From Porpolomopsis calyptriformis (Eukaryota; Basidiomycota; Agaricomycetes; Agaricales; Hygrophoraceae), in the NCBI GenBank assembly GCA_951640195.1, contig OX621171.1:1612001-1676000 (forward strand): DNA of 64,000 bases, in the 5' to 3' direction. Under the pieces are notes generated by a model. It ran no database searches. It was not told where the DNA came from and was given only the letters and a program-made list of their open reading frames with translations. The position numbers were made by a program, and so were the translations under genes. This document shows, one piece after another, positions 1 through 10,448 of this stretch (position 1 is the stretch's first letter; each line of letters opens with the position of its first letter).

Positions 1-1937
1 TTCTGGGTCATCCCCAGTAAGTAGGAATCCAAGGTGATGCAGTTGCTTTGCCTGCTAACCTGATTTATAAGATAAATCATGCCCAAACCATCTTACCCAT
101 ACAAATTCAATCTTTTGTAGCCCATAGACCACCTGTGTCTTAGAATCCTTATAGCAAACTTGTGTGTGAAAGACCCCAATGATACAAGTGTACTAATAGG
201 GGTGTTAGTCAGTCTCAATTGGATCCTCATGAGCGAGAACCATGATATCAGCATAGGTGTGAGCGTTCAGTGAATCTTGTGGCTAGAGCATATTGTATGT
301 TGTATAATTGATGCAAATAGCTTTTTGTCAGTAGGTTTGGCCATGGACAAATGAAATTGCAGCTCTTTCTTCATCTGGGAAGGGTTCCTCATCCCCATTG
401 TATGCTTTCCTATGCAGTTAACAAAGGATATGATCCTTCAACTTTGGCACAAAGTCCTAGAATACAAGTGAGATGCAGAGATACAAATGATAAGTAAATT
501 ACTTACCTTGAGAGCAGCATCATTTTGATGTGTCAAAACCCACTACAAAACATCTAATAGATAGTAGGTTGACTCTGAGATATGATAGTGAGCTGAAGGG
601 GTGGTGTATAGTAGTGGGTCTTCTTCATCAAAGTGCAGTGCAGCACTTTCTCCTATGAGGTTTTCTCTTGGTTTTGCAGCCTCATGTTAGGTTCAAATAT
701 TTTGCAAGATTCATTCACACCACTAGTGTTTAGTAATCTGTTGTGTAAATTGGATCTTGTTCATCCTTGTGTAGAACTGCTTGACCTGGTGGTATTCAAG
801 TTCTCCCTGCAAAGAAAAAACAATGCTTAAAAATAAAGAGAACACAGATTACATGTTACACACCACCTGAGTATTATAGTTGTCAGTTCTACCATACAAT
901 TGAATGGTCTTGACATAGTCACCAAGGGCGTGAAGTTTGTACATAGCTAGATTGAATTGTTTCTTTTTCGGGTTACTTAATTTTGGCTAGTTGTTGCCAC
1001 TGGGAAGAGCCTTCTGCTTCCCCTTTGCTAAACCTTTTGCTTTGCATTGCACTCAAGCTGCAGCTTCTCAAGGTAACTCACATATTACAAATTTGGTGCA
1101 TGTGATATTCTTGAATTTTTAGAGGACCTTGCCAAGGTCAGTCATTGTTGCTTCCAGAAAAGTAATTGTTGACTCAGTGTGAAGGTGAAGCTTGGCAAAC
1201 CCATGCCAAGTTTCAAGGGTGAAGAGGAGATCCAGTACAATCTCATTGTGTTGAGTAGGGAGGAGACCCTTGAAAACAGGAATTGCATACTGCAAGAATG
1301 TGAATAAGAGGTGAATATGACCATGGAGAAACTCAGATGTACCTGGAGCAAGTCTTCAAAATCTTGTGCTGCTAACTTTTTCATTTCAGATGTGTTGTTG
1401 CTGAAGTGTCATACTGTAGATTATCCAAAAGTAGGTACTTGCTAGTATCTGTTTGTGTATTAGACATAGTCTCTGGTATAAAGAATAAAAAAAACTTACT
1501 GTCTATTCAGTTGCTGGATTGCGGTCCCCTTAACAGGGTCAAGTATGTGAATCAGATGTGTGAATGTCACCTTCCAGATGCCCAATTCAAACTTGTGCAA
1601 TAGATCTGGTATGAATATCAAATAAAAGTTGAAGTCAAATTTTAACAAGACATTTGAGAAAGCATTCTGAGAGGGATTAGCTAGTTTAGATATATAATAC
1701 GAAGCCTTTACTTACCTGAATGGGGGCAAAGATGTTCCACCAAGTACATTGTCAATAGGTGTGCTAGTAAGTGAATAGCCTTTCTCAAATATCCACCTCC
1801 AAACCATTGAGATGGTGCTTCGTAGTTAGTGGTTATCTTCCCAGATACCTTCATGTTATCACATACCTACTTTAGTGCTGAGACTTGAGATTTCACCTTT
1901 CATGATGAAACATCACAGGCAGGGACATCTGCCTAGC

Positions 1938-2304
1938 TGTTACAGATGTATTTTTTCTTTTTCTTTTAGTCATACTTGATTAGTCTCTTAGCTGTTCATC
2001 CTTCCGCTTTACTGACTTATATATAGAGACTGGTTATATGTATCTTCATTCTGACTCTTCATGAGTTATATTCCATTTCCACTATTCTTTTCATGACTCT
2101 TTACTAGTCACATTCCAGATTCCGCTTTGTAATTGTCCTTATAACTGACTTATGGCAACTTAGGTAGTTAGTATATAAAGCCTGACCTTTAGTCAGTAGA
2201 TTAAGTTCAATTCCTAGTTAGCTCCCCACTCTTTAGTCAAATTCCTATTCCTTATCAGCCCCTCCAATGTGAGAAGTAAAACCTTCAACTACCAAATCAT
2301 AACA
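1938..2304 (+). mobile_element. Solo LTR, Gypsy-2 family, TSD CTAGC
   Basis: The 367-bp segment begins TGTTACAG and ends CATAACA. It is flanked by the perfect 5-bp direct repeat CTAGC at 1933-1937 and 2305-2309. Its sequence matches the reverse complement of the LTR at 59922-60290, with the same TTTTAGTCATACTTGATTAG stretch, TATATA box and GACTC repeats. It is therefore a solo LTR of the Gypsy-2 family, inserted into the old Plavaka transposase. Confidence 0.9.
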
Positions 2305-2474
2305 CTAGCAATTTGATAGATGCAAGAAGCACTCTAACATACAATGGTCAGATTGATTTGTCAAGACAAATAATACTACTCACTTTCTGGATAATCTGCT
2401 GAGTATGTGAAGAAGTGTGGGAATACTTGACACTCAATTCTATTGCTAAATTGGATAATGATACTGTGTTTGTA

Positions 2475-3697
2475 CAGTCACATGTAAAAAGTAAATGCAC
2501 AACACGCCTTGTTTTTTGCATATTTAAGCCAATATCTTATTCCACAAATGACTAAGAATGCCCAGACACCCTGGATCTCATGAGATTGCTCCTCAGCTTT
2601 GACAACTCATATGTGCCAAAGCAGCTATTGGTCACAAACTTTCACAAATTGCTGCCAACTTTGGGTGTCCACTTCGCACTATTCAAGATATTGTCCGAAG
2701 GGGTGCCAAAAGGGGCCACAATGAGAACATGCCTTGAACCGGAAGGCCTCAAAAGCTCAATCAGAGAGCTATCCGACATGTCCATATCATGGTTGAACGT
2801 GACCGACGCCAATCTCTTTCCAATATCACTCATTCCCTCAACCTCGTGCTCTCATCTCCTGTGACCACACCAACTGTTCGCAGCTTACTGAAGACTCAGT
2901 TCAATATGTCTCGTCGTGTGGCAGCTAAGAAGCCCTTTATAAATGAGGGACAATGCAAGAAAAGACTGATTTGGGCCCGCGAGCAATTGGGGTGGACCAT
3001 GGAGGAATGGAAGAGAGTTGTTTGGACAGACGAGTCATCAGTTGAAGTTGGGAAGGAGTCAAGGGCCTGCAGAGTGTGGCGAAGACCAGGTGAAAGGTAT
3101 AAGGAGAAGTGTTTGGTCCCAACTTTCAAGTCGGGTCGGTCAAGCCTTATGGTGTGGGGATGCATCAGCTATGGAAAGCGTGGACCACTGGTGCGGATAC
3201 CCTCCGACATGCGCAAAGGGATTGACTATGTCAACCTTATCATAGCTGGACCCCTCTGGAATTTTTATGTGGAACACTTGGAAGAAATGGGGATGCTATT
3301 GGTTATGGAAGATGGAGCACCGGTTCACAGATGCAAGCTTGCGAGGGAATTCTGCTTGCAAAATTCAATAGACACGATTCCTCACCCAGCATAGTCACCC
3401 GACCTGAATCCAATTGAACATGTATGGAAGCAACTCAAGATTTTGGTCAATAAACGTCCAACACGCCCTCGAAACCTCAAACAACTTTGGGTAGCCCTCC
3501 AGGAGGAGTGGTTAAAGATTGATGTCAGCTTCATTAATTCCCTTATAGAATCCATGCCCAGCTGTGTCCATGAAGTCTATGCTGCAAAGGGAGGACCCAC
3601 GAAATATTAGAATAATTATTCTCATTGATTTCGATTTACTATGATTTTTTTTCATTCACGACGTAGATATCGCGCATTTACTTTTTACATGTGACTG
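2475..3697 (+). mobile_element. Tc1/mariner element with TA target duplication
   Basis: A 1223-bp element starts CAGTCACATGTAAAAAGTAA and ends with its inverted complement. The inverted repeats are 24 bp and perfect (2475-2498 and 3674-3697), flanked by TA at 2473-2474 and 3698-3699. It encodes a DD34E transposase pseudogene. It splits an exon of the old Plavaka copy, since recognisable transposase peptides lie on both sides, so it is the younger insertion. Confidence 0.95.
2558..3610 (+). pseudogene. Tc1-like DD34E transposase with three nonsense codons
   Basis: One frame runs 351 codons from the ATG at 2558 to the TAG at 3608. It is interrupted only by TGA (codon 15), TGA (codon 60) and TAG (codon 279), with no frameshift. 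The N-terminal third has the helix-turn-helix pattern of Tc1 proteins and a GRP motif just after the second stop. The catalytic triad is visible: Asp in WTDESS (codon 158), Asp in MEDGAPVH (codon 252) and Glu in SPDLNPIEHVW (codon 287), the last two separated by 34 residues. All three stops can be explained by one C-to-T change from CGA or CAG. The protein would cut and paste its own element at TA. The ATG was chosen because it lies inside the TIRs and keeps the whole HTH in frame. Confidence 0.92.
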
Positions 3698-5354
3698 TAC
3701 ATATACTCGAAGTTGCCATCAAGGATCACTTTCCAGATTGCATGCATAGGTTCATGTTTCAACTGGGTGAGCACCATGGGGCTGGCAGTTTTGCCGAAAG
3801 TTTCCTTGTAAGCATCTTATACTTCATCTGGTAACTATAGTCAAGTTTGTGGGCATGCGAGGGTCATTACCATCTGTGAAAAAAATAGACATACTGGTGG
3901 AATATAGGCTAGATGGTAACCTGAAAATGAGGTAGGTCTACCTCACATGTATTTGGATTGATTCCCAAAGTATAGATAGATTGGCCATAGGGATGCTATC
4001 CCAAAATTGGCCAAGTGTGTAGCATTAGACCACAGCATGATTGCTGCAATTACTACCTTGCATTTGCACGCCAGTTCTCATGGATGGGAGGTGATCTTCT
4101 TGTGTTCATCTAAAAAAGTGTCCAAGTTATATAGTTCCAAAATCACTCATTCAGGTAGTGTATCTGGAGACTACTACCAAAAGAGCTGGAAGGGTGTGAA
4201 ATGAAAAGATTTGGCAGTTGTGTCTTGAAACGCAGATTTGATGACTTCAATTATACATCTGTAGAAAACATTTTTCACCTCAAATTTGGGTGCAGAATTC
4301 TCATTTGATATGCAGTCGCAGTTTTTGGCAGGGAGTAGAATAAAAACTGACATCTCCTTCCAGCTATCCTTCTCTGAAAACCCAGTACCCATGTATAGAT
4401 TGAGATGTCTGTTCTCTCGAGTAGCACTGAAGTTTGCTAGGTGCTCTGCATCGAATCCATCTGTGTGAATGACCTTGCTAACAAGAGCATTGAGGTCAGC
4501 AACCAATTTTGTGCTTAAGCCATTGTAGTACCATCTTATTAAATTGGAAATGGTAGAGTTGTGAAATAGTGTATATAGATTCTCCCTAATGGTAGAAAAA
4601 CATTCACCAAGCCCAGACCACCACCTTCTAGCACTGCAATCGCCAGTAGCAAGACCAGGGGCATTACATAAATCATCTAGCAAGATATCTTGGTCAGGTT
4701 TGTGGGTTAGGATGGTAGGGTATCATCAGAAAAAGCTATATTCATTTGGCTTGGTTTTATAGAATAGTAGGTGGAAGGGTGGGTCAGAAACCTGAGATGG
4801 AGGGTCTGGGGATTGCAGTGCAGTGTTGGTAATTGTTTGTGATGAACTGCAGGGAACTAGGGGGGGCATATGGGGCACATGTGTAGTCAATGGTGGAAGG
4901 TAGTCATTATATTGTTTTGGAAATCGCCATACTCAGTTAGACAATGTAGCTTGTGGTACAAATAGAGGTGGGTCAGGGGATGCCTCAATATGATCATCAC
5001 CCATCTATTCTATTATAAGCTAAGAGTTCCCAATGAAAAAATAGTAAGATATACCTGTGTATTATCTACTTCCAGACCTCCCAGTTCCTCCCCAACATTA
5101 GAACCAGACCAGAGAGCAATTTTTGCTACTCATTGAGCCTCCAATTCATCTTAATCTTTCTGGATGATCCTTGAAATCCTCTAGAATGCCTTCTTGCATG
5201 GATTGTAGTGCCTAGTGAGTCCTTAGCTGTTTCTGAACTGCCTGCTGCATCCTGAACACACCAAGGTTATGAGTAAACACTATGGAAGTAGATTTATATA
5301 TCACGTGAGCCCTAATGAAAATTTTCAAAGTCCACCTTCCCCTCCTCCCCACTA

Positions 5355-7190
5355 ATGCCTTTGTCTGCTAACATGCCCACTATATCTGATATTGGTGATA
5401 ACAATGAATACCAAGAACAGCAGAGACATACACATGATGAGGACCTCAAGGACAGAATCCAGAAGCAACTGAAGTAAGCACCTATCTTAATGCAAGCAAA
5501 TAAAATGTATTCAGGTTTTCTAATTTCAGATTGATGCGTCTCTCACCATATTTAAAGCTTGTGCTTTGGTTGGCATGCAGCTATAACCTATTCCTTTTTT
5601 ATCCATCAGTCTTTGATATTAGATTTCAGGCCAATATTTGCATTGATGACAAGGAAGTAACAATCCAGTATGTAGTATTAATATCAATTGCTTATGGATG
5701 GTTACTCTAATAACTTATAGGTTGACCAATACACAATGTGTAGAGCTTCTCACAGCATACAAGATGATCCTGGATGGGGTACCTGACTTTGTGAACAACA
5801 TGGCAAGCTATGTGAAGGAGCTAGAAATGTTGGAGGATTTGGCAAGAACAGTATATACAGTTTAATGTTCCACACCCTAGATTGAAGACTTGGCTTCCCT
5901 TTAGATGAACACAGGAGCTTGCGTGGCATGCTCTGATAATATTAGCAGTCTATGCAATAATAGACTTGCTTTGTTACTCTCAACCTTCCCTCAAAGGTAA
6001 TTTACCCACCTATTCCTGCCAAGGGCCTCAAAGCTGCAATGCAAGGTTTCAATCATAAAGTGCTCAGTTAACTTCTCTGCCCTATCAAGTACCTCAAAGA
6101 TTTTGACAAGCCTAGTGAGAAGTACATTATCCTTATCTAGTACCTATTTGATCTGACTCCGCCATTCTAGAATTTTAGAAAAGCTTGTGATGGGTACTCT
6201 GGCTGTTATTGCAAATGACCTACCAGTTTTTCTTTTCGAAAACCTAGAAATGTGGACTCAGGATGAAATCAACAAAGGCCTTTGTCAAGGGCCTCTCCTT
6301 GTTCAAGTAAGTTACTTTCGTGCATGGTCTTTTATTCATTCACCATCATCTAGGTTTGGCGACACATTTTCATATCTCCATCATTGGCCATGAAGGATTC
6401 ATCTAACCCCATATGCATGAAGGCAGGGCAAGCAAAGTTAAATACCCTAACATCTGTAACAGGCTGTATAATTGCTTATGCTGCACTACAGGTAAGTTTA
6501 TTCTTTCACATTATTAATATCAAATGGTGAATACTTTGCAGACCCATTGGCTCCTCTGTGCAGAAGACAATTGGAAACTTGAGGACAAATTGTTTGATAA
6601 AGAAGATTTTTTCAACACAATTGTGGAGGCATTCTAGAAAAATCCCAAAGATGAATGGGTTATTGACACCCTCAAATGGTGGAATGAGTAACTTTAGCTT
6701 TTCCTTCATACTTGATTTACTACTCATATTATGTTACAGACAAGTTTTTAAAGGAATGATTGCAGAGGATCAACAGAGAGAGGCTGCTCCAGGGTCAAAC
6801 AACATCTCTAACATGTTTGAGCAACATTGTTGGCACTGAGAATTGGCTATAGTAGCTAATCGTGAGAATACTGAAGGCTATGCACAGGAGCCTCTACAAC
6901 ACACAGACTAGTTAAGGCAAGAGGAAAGTTCCACGACACAATGAGAGAACCACCATGAACCATCCCCTAGGCCTTCATATTGTAGATCACATTCTCCCTC
7001 TCCACTCAGTTCTAAAGAGGATGATACAAATGGGCTTTGCCACTGCGATACCTCCCCACCCCTGTGCAATATTGAAAACAACTCAAGCACATAGTGGGAG
7101 TCCTCTCCACCTCATTGAGACATCAGTAGGGCTTATAAGATGGTTGCTAAGGGGAAGACCATGCAATGCAAAAAAGCTAGGCCAAACTAA
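5355..7190 (+). pseudogene. DUF6698-like gene, degenerate copy
   Basis: From ATG 5355 (or 5373) the plus strand gives exon-like pieces matching the DUF6698-like gene at 43033-45305: an acidic N-terminus ending at a GTAAGC donor near 5474, LSPYLKLVLWLACSYNLF after an AG near 5530, KGLKAAMQGFNHKVL near 6030, ITPRSIAYAAVQ-equivalent residues near 6450, and a block ending WVIDTLKWWNE near 6690. A basic tail, AKGKTMQCKKARPN, ends in TAA at 7188. Several internal stops are present. Function is unknown. The gene lies head-to-head with the Plavaka transposase remnant, about 100 bp apart, exactly as in the young copy. The Gypsy-1 insertion follows 128 bp downstream. Confidence 0.75.
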
Positions 7191-7317
7191 CCCCCTCCCT
7201 TGCTAACTATTTCTTGCTACTCAGATTCATTGCTAATCACTCACTGCTATCTCACACTATCTCACATGCACTGTCTCACAATATTCACCATCTCACTATC
7301 TCACATACTTCTATCAT
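7191..7317. repeat. Short irregular TATCTCAC-type repeats
   Basis: This 127-bp stretch has several irregularly spaced copies of CTATCTCAC, GTCTCAC and CATCTCAC. It ends with ATCAT, the left target duplication of Gypsy-1. It may be subterminal sequence of the old Plavaka element, but no terminal repeat was identified. Confidence 0.4.
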
Positions 7318-7704
7318 TGTTATGTCGGCAGAGGGACTCAGGTCACTTGACGTAAATCACAGAGAGACCAGCGCATAAACTGGTAGTGACAACGTTGAAG
7401 GACAAATCTAAGGAAGATACAAGCGTCCTGTACTCTACTTATATCTACCCGGGCCTGGGCTGTGATTGTGATAACCACGGCGATGATCCATGGAACAGCT
7501 GACTAATGCGCAGTATTGCATAGCCTTGCGCAGCTACTGCGGAGCACGTCTTCATCAGCCAACGGCGTTATCACCTCTGATCTATGAGAAGATAAGATAA
7601 GAGATTAGATAAGAAGAAAGATAAGATAAGATAAGATCGAAAGTGAGATTAGATAAGACCAAAAAGGAAGGTTGGTGGGGCGACAAAATGAAGTGGCCGT
7701 AACA
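7318..7704 (-). repeat. Gypsy-1 LTR (3' LTR relative to coding)
   Basis: It starts TGTTATGTCGGCAG and ends GGCCGTAACA on the plus strand. It holds a run of GATAAG-type hexamers near 7588-7660. Its partner is 15248-15634, of identical length. Confidence 0.95.
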
Positions 7705-9423
7705 TCACCCTCTCTTCAAATTCGTGTCTGCGCGATGTTAGAACAGGCGTTGGAGATGTCTTGAACAGTCTCGTAATAACCATCGAGGCACATAGCAGGG
7801 AGAAGTGGGGAGATGATACTGGTATCGTCGACGAATTTCCAGAGCAGACAGAGGAGAAACTAGTTGATACATCCGGAGCATTTGACCTTGGCCATCCAGT
7901 TGCAGGACAGCTGTGATCGCATTGACAGGGCTGGATTCGTAGATCCATGCTCGACGAGCAGATGAGGGCAAGTGGGGGAGGAGGATGGAACCGTCGAAAT
8001 CATGTTCGAGTAGTTGGTTGACTTCTGTGGGGTAGAGTGGGATGAGAACATCAATGTTATCACTGTCCTTGGGTGGTTTGTAATCTTCACCAGTGGAGTC
8101 CGTGATTGGGTCATAGAGACGTTCATCAATTCTGAAGAAGTCATCCATACAGATGATGCACAGTTGGAGTCGAGGGGCTGGTCATTCGGGGTGTAGAGTG
8201 TGAAACTCATCGGCTAGCTCTTGAGTGTTCTTGACATTTGACTCAGGCTCCCAGGTGTTTTCCTCACTGGTGTAGCCTTCCCAGTGTACCAAGTATTGGA
8301 GTTTTCCTCGTCGCAGATGGGAATCCAGAATCTCATCGATGACATATTCGGAGTCGCCTTCCAGTTGGATAGGGGGAGGGGGAGCAGGTTTTTTCTGATT
8401 GGGGAACAAGGGAGATCGATAGGGGGAGAGGTAGGATTCGTTGAAGACTGGGTGGAGTCCCAACTATTCGTAGGGGAGATCAAGTTTGTAAGCGGAATGG
8501 CCAACCTTCTCAATAACCTTGAAGGGACCGAAGCATTTGTTGTCAAGCTTCTTCATTGGTCGTTTGGTCTTGATGTTGGTGGCAGCCAACCATACTTTGT
8601 CTCCTGGTGAATATTCTTGAGCAGTTCGAACGTGTTTATCGTGAGCAGTCTTCATAGCTTTGTTTGCTCTCTTGAGGGCAGCTTTGGCTTCCTGGTGGAC
8701 GTTTTTCATCCGATCAGCGAATTGGGTCGCAGACTCATTTCAGACTTCTCTGTTGGTGTCATTTCCTTTCCAGGGATTCTGACCATAATTGACATAGAAG
8801 GGAGTTTGTCGTGTGGCTGCGTGAACTGAGTTATTGTACGAAAACTCCACCAGCGCAAGCCATTCCTTCCAATTATCTTGACAATGATTGATGAAGACAC
8901 AAAGGTATTGTTTGAGCATCTGGTTCATTCATTTGGATTGACCATCAGTCTGGGGATGGTAAGCTGTGGAAATGTTCTGGGAGGTGCCCAGAAGGCGGAA
9001 AAGATCAGTCATGAATTTAGAAATGAATCGCGGGTCGTGATCGTGGATGATACATTGGGGGACACCGTGATCTCAGATGACGCGATCCCGAATGATTTTT
9101 GCGAATCCTTCGGAGTTCAGTTCGATGTGGGTGGCTTCAAACTTGACAGCCTTGGAGAAGTGGTCGACAATCGTGAGGATTGCATTGTAGCCCTGACATT
9201 CAGGTATAGGGCCTACGAGATCAACTGTGATCGTATCCCAGGGTCGAGGAGGAGGATCAAAGGGATGTAACGGAGTCTTCGCAGGTAATCGGGATGCTTT
9301 GGTGCGTTGGCATGTTTCGCAACCACGAACGTAGGTTTCGATGTCTCTCCTGATGGTAGGCCACCAGTAATCACAACATACGGCTTCGGAAGTCTTGAAG
9401 GAGCCATAGTGTCTGGAGAGAGG

Positions 9424-10448
9424 TATCAGGTGAAATATAGATACTTCACTTCTAGGACTACTGGAGTTATACGTCAATCAAGTAGGTCCTAGTTGTTCAG
9501 GGGAGATGTGAGTTGATTGGGTAATGATCACTTCCTCCTTTGATGGGGCTTGAGTAATCCTTGGCTAGGATGTACAGATGAGCAGGCTATCCAAACTCAA
9601 TGGATAGTATTGACTGGGAGAGCAAGAATGAAGTCAACGGCTGACTTAGAAGAATATGTATCACAGTGAGGTCTCTCCAATAAGGACTGAGGCTTAGAGA
9701 ATGTGATGAATAAGCAGGGGCTGAGGTAAGATAAGATAGTCCTCGGTGGCTATCTTCAACTTACAGAAATACGTCAAGGGGTGATTCCTAAGTTGGTTCT
9801 TAACGCAAGAGGGCTTAGGCGAAATCACACAGGGTATAAGCTTAATAGACTAGACTAGATTGGATGTATTGACTACAGACAAGTAGTATCAATAAGAGGT
9901 AGTACTAGGTACTGAGTACTAGGGGTGAGTTCAAGGGAAGAGGGGGAGGGGGGATAAAGTGGGGGAAAAGTGAACTAAAAGTGAACTGAACTCCTCACTG
10001 GTGAAAAGGGGGCCCTTTATATATGTTTGAGAACAATGGGCAATGAGAACAATAGGAAATAAGAACAATGGATAAAAGAACAATGAGGAGTTTGAATTGT
10101 GACTCACTATGAGTCAGACAATGAGGAGAACAATGGGGAAGATTAATATGAGTCATAGTGACTCAGAGAACAATGGAGTGATGACAGAACAATAGAGAAA
10201 TGGGATATGAGTCATTCTGACTCAGAGAACAATGGGGAAGAATGCTATTGTCCATGATAAGATAGCATAAGTAAAGATAGTAGTGTATCTTATCTGAGAT
10301 AAGATAATGTGTGAGGGACAGTGATATCTTATCTAAGATAAGATAAGATAAGATAAGATAAGATAAAGGATATTTGAGCTATGGATGCTACTTGCTGAAT
10401 GCATGATCTTTGGTTAAGTTTGATACCAAATCAGTTTGGGATCATGAC
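9424..10448 (-). mobile_element. LTR-like 1025-bp insertion inside Gypsy-1 integrase region
   Basis: It is flanked by the 5-bp direct repeat AGAGG (9419-9423 and 10449-10453). Removing the insert plus one repeat joins the codons for HDSPLS and RHYGSF in frame, so the borders are exact. A TATA box lies on the minus strand near 10020 (TATATAAAG). A dense motif array lies upstream of it, and a GATAAG run at about 10320-10370. No ORF of note is present. The termini (minus strand GTCATGATCCC to CCTGATA) are not canonical TG..CA unless the duplication is taken as 4 bp, so solo LTR is the best but not the only reading. Confidence 0.75.
10030..10236. promoter_or_regulatory. Array of GAACAATRR and TGASTCA motifs upstream of LTR TATA box
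   Basis: Eight copies of GAACAAT followed by RR are visible, starting near 10030, 10047, 10063, 10078, 10128, 10168, 10187 and 10227. Three pairs of TGAGTCA or TGACTCA are interleaved near 10100-10115, 10149-10165 and 10207-10225. AACAATGG resembles the core bound by HMG-box factors and TGASTCA the core bound by Gcn4/AP-1 bZIP factors. That these are functional sites is inference. Confidence 0.6.

Larger units (their letters stand above)
1..5275 (-). pseudogene. Plavaka-type transposase, old degenerate copy (runs off left edge)
   Basis: Reading the minus strand from about 5260 down to 1 gives, in order, pieces colinear with the young Plavaka transposase at 45.5-49.7 kb: a C2H2-like finger near 5190-5260 (C-x2-C, then GLTRHYNPC), the central block at 4174-4683, a block ending in LTQLKHEPMHAIW near 3720-3830, QVFPHFFTYSADYPEK near 2400-2450, MKKLAAQDFEDLLQ near 1350, YKLHALGDY near 900, GELEYHQVKQFYTRMNK near 760 and FVWVRWFGHDLSY near 60-110. 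Stops and frameshifts abound, including TGG to TAG near 60. The Tc1 element at 2475-3697 and the solo LTR at 1938-2304 sit inside it. It diverges from the DUF6698-like gene that starts at 5355. The family role is transposition of a CACTA-like DNA element; this copy cannot be functional. Confidence 0.85.

Noticed and set aside
7191..7317. Terminal inverted repeat of the old Plavaka copy near the DUF6698-like stop
   Set aside because: No CATCAGC-type end or complement of the young element's terminus was found here or just beyond Gypsy-1 (15640-15900).
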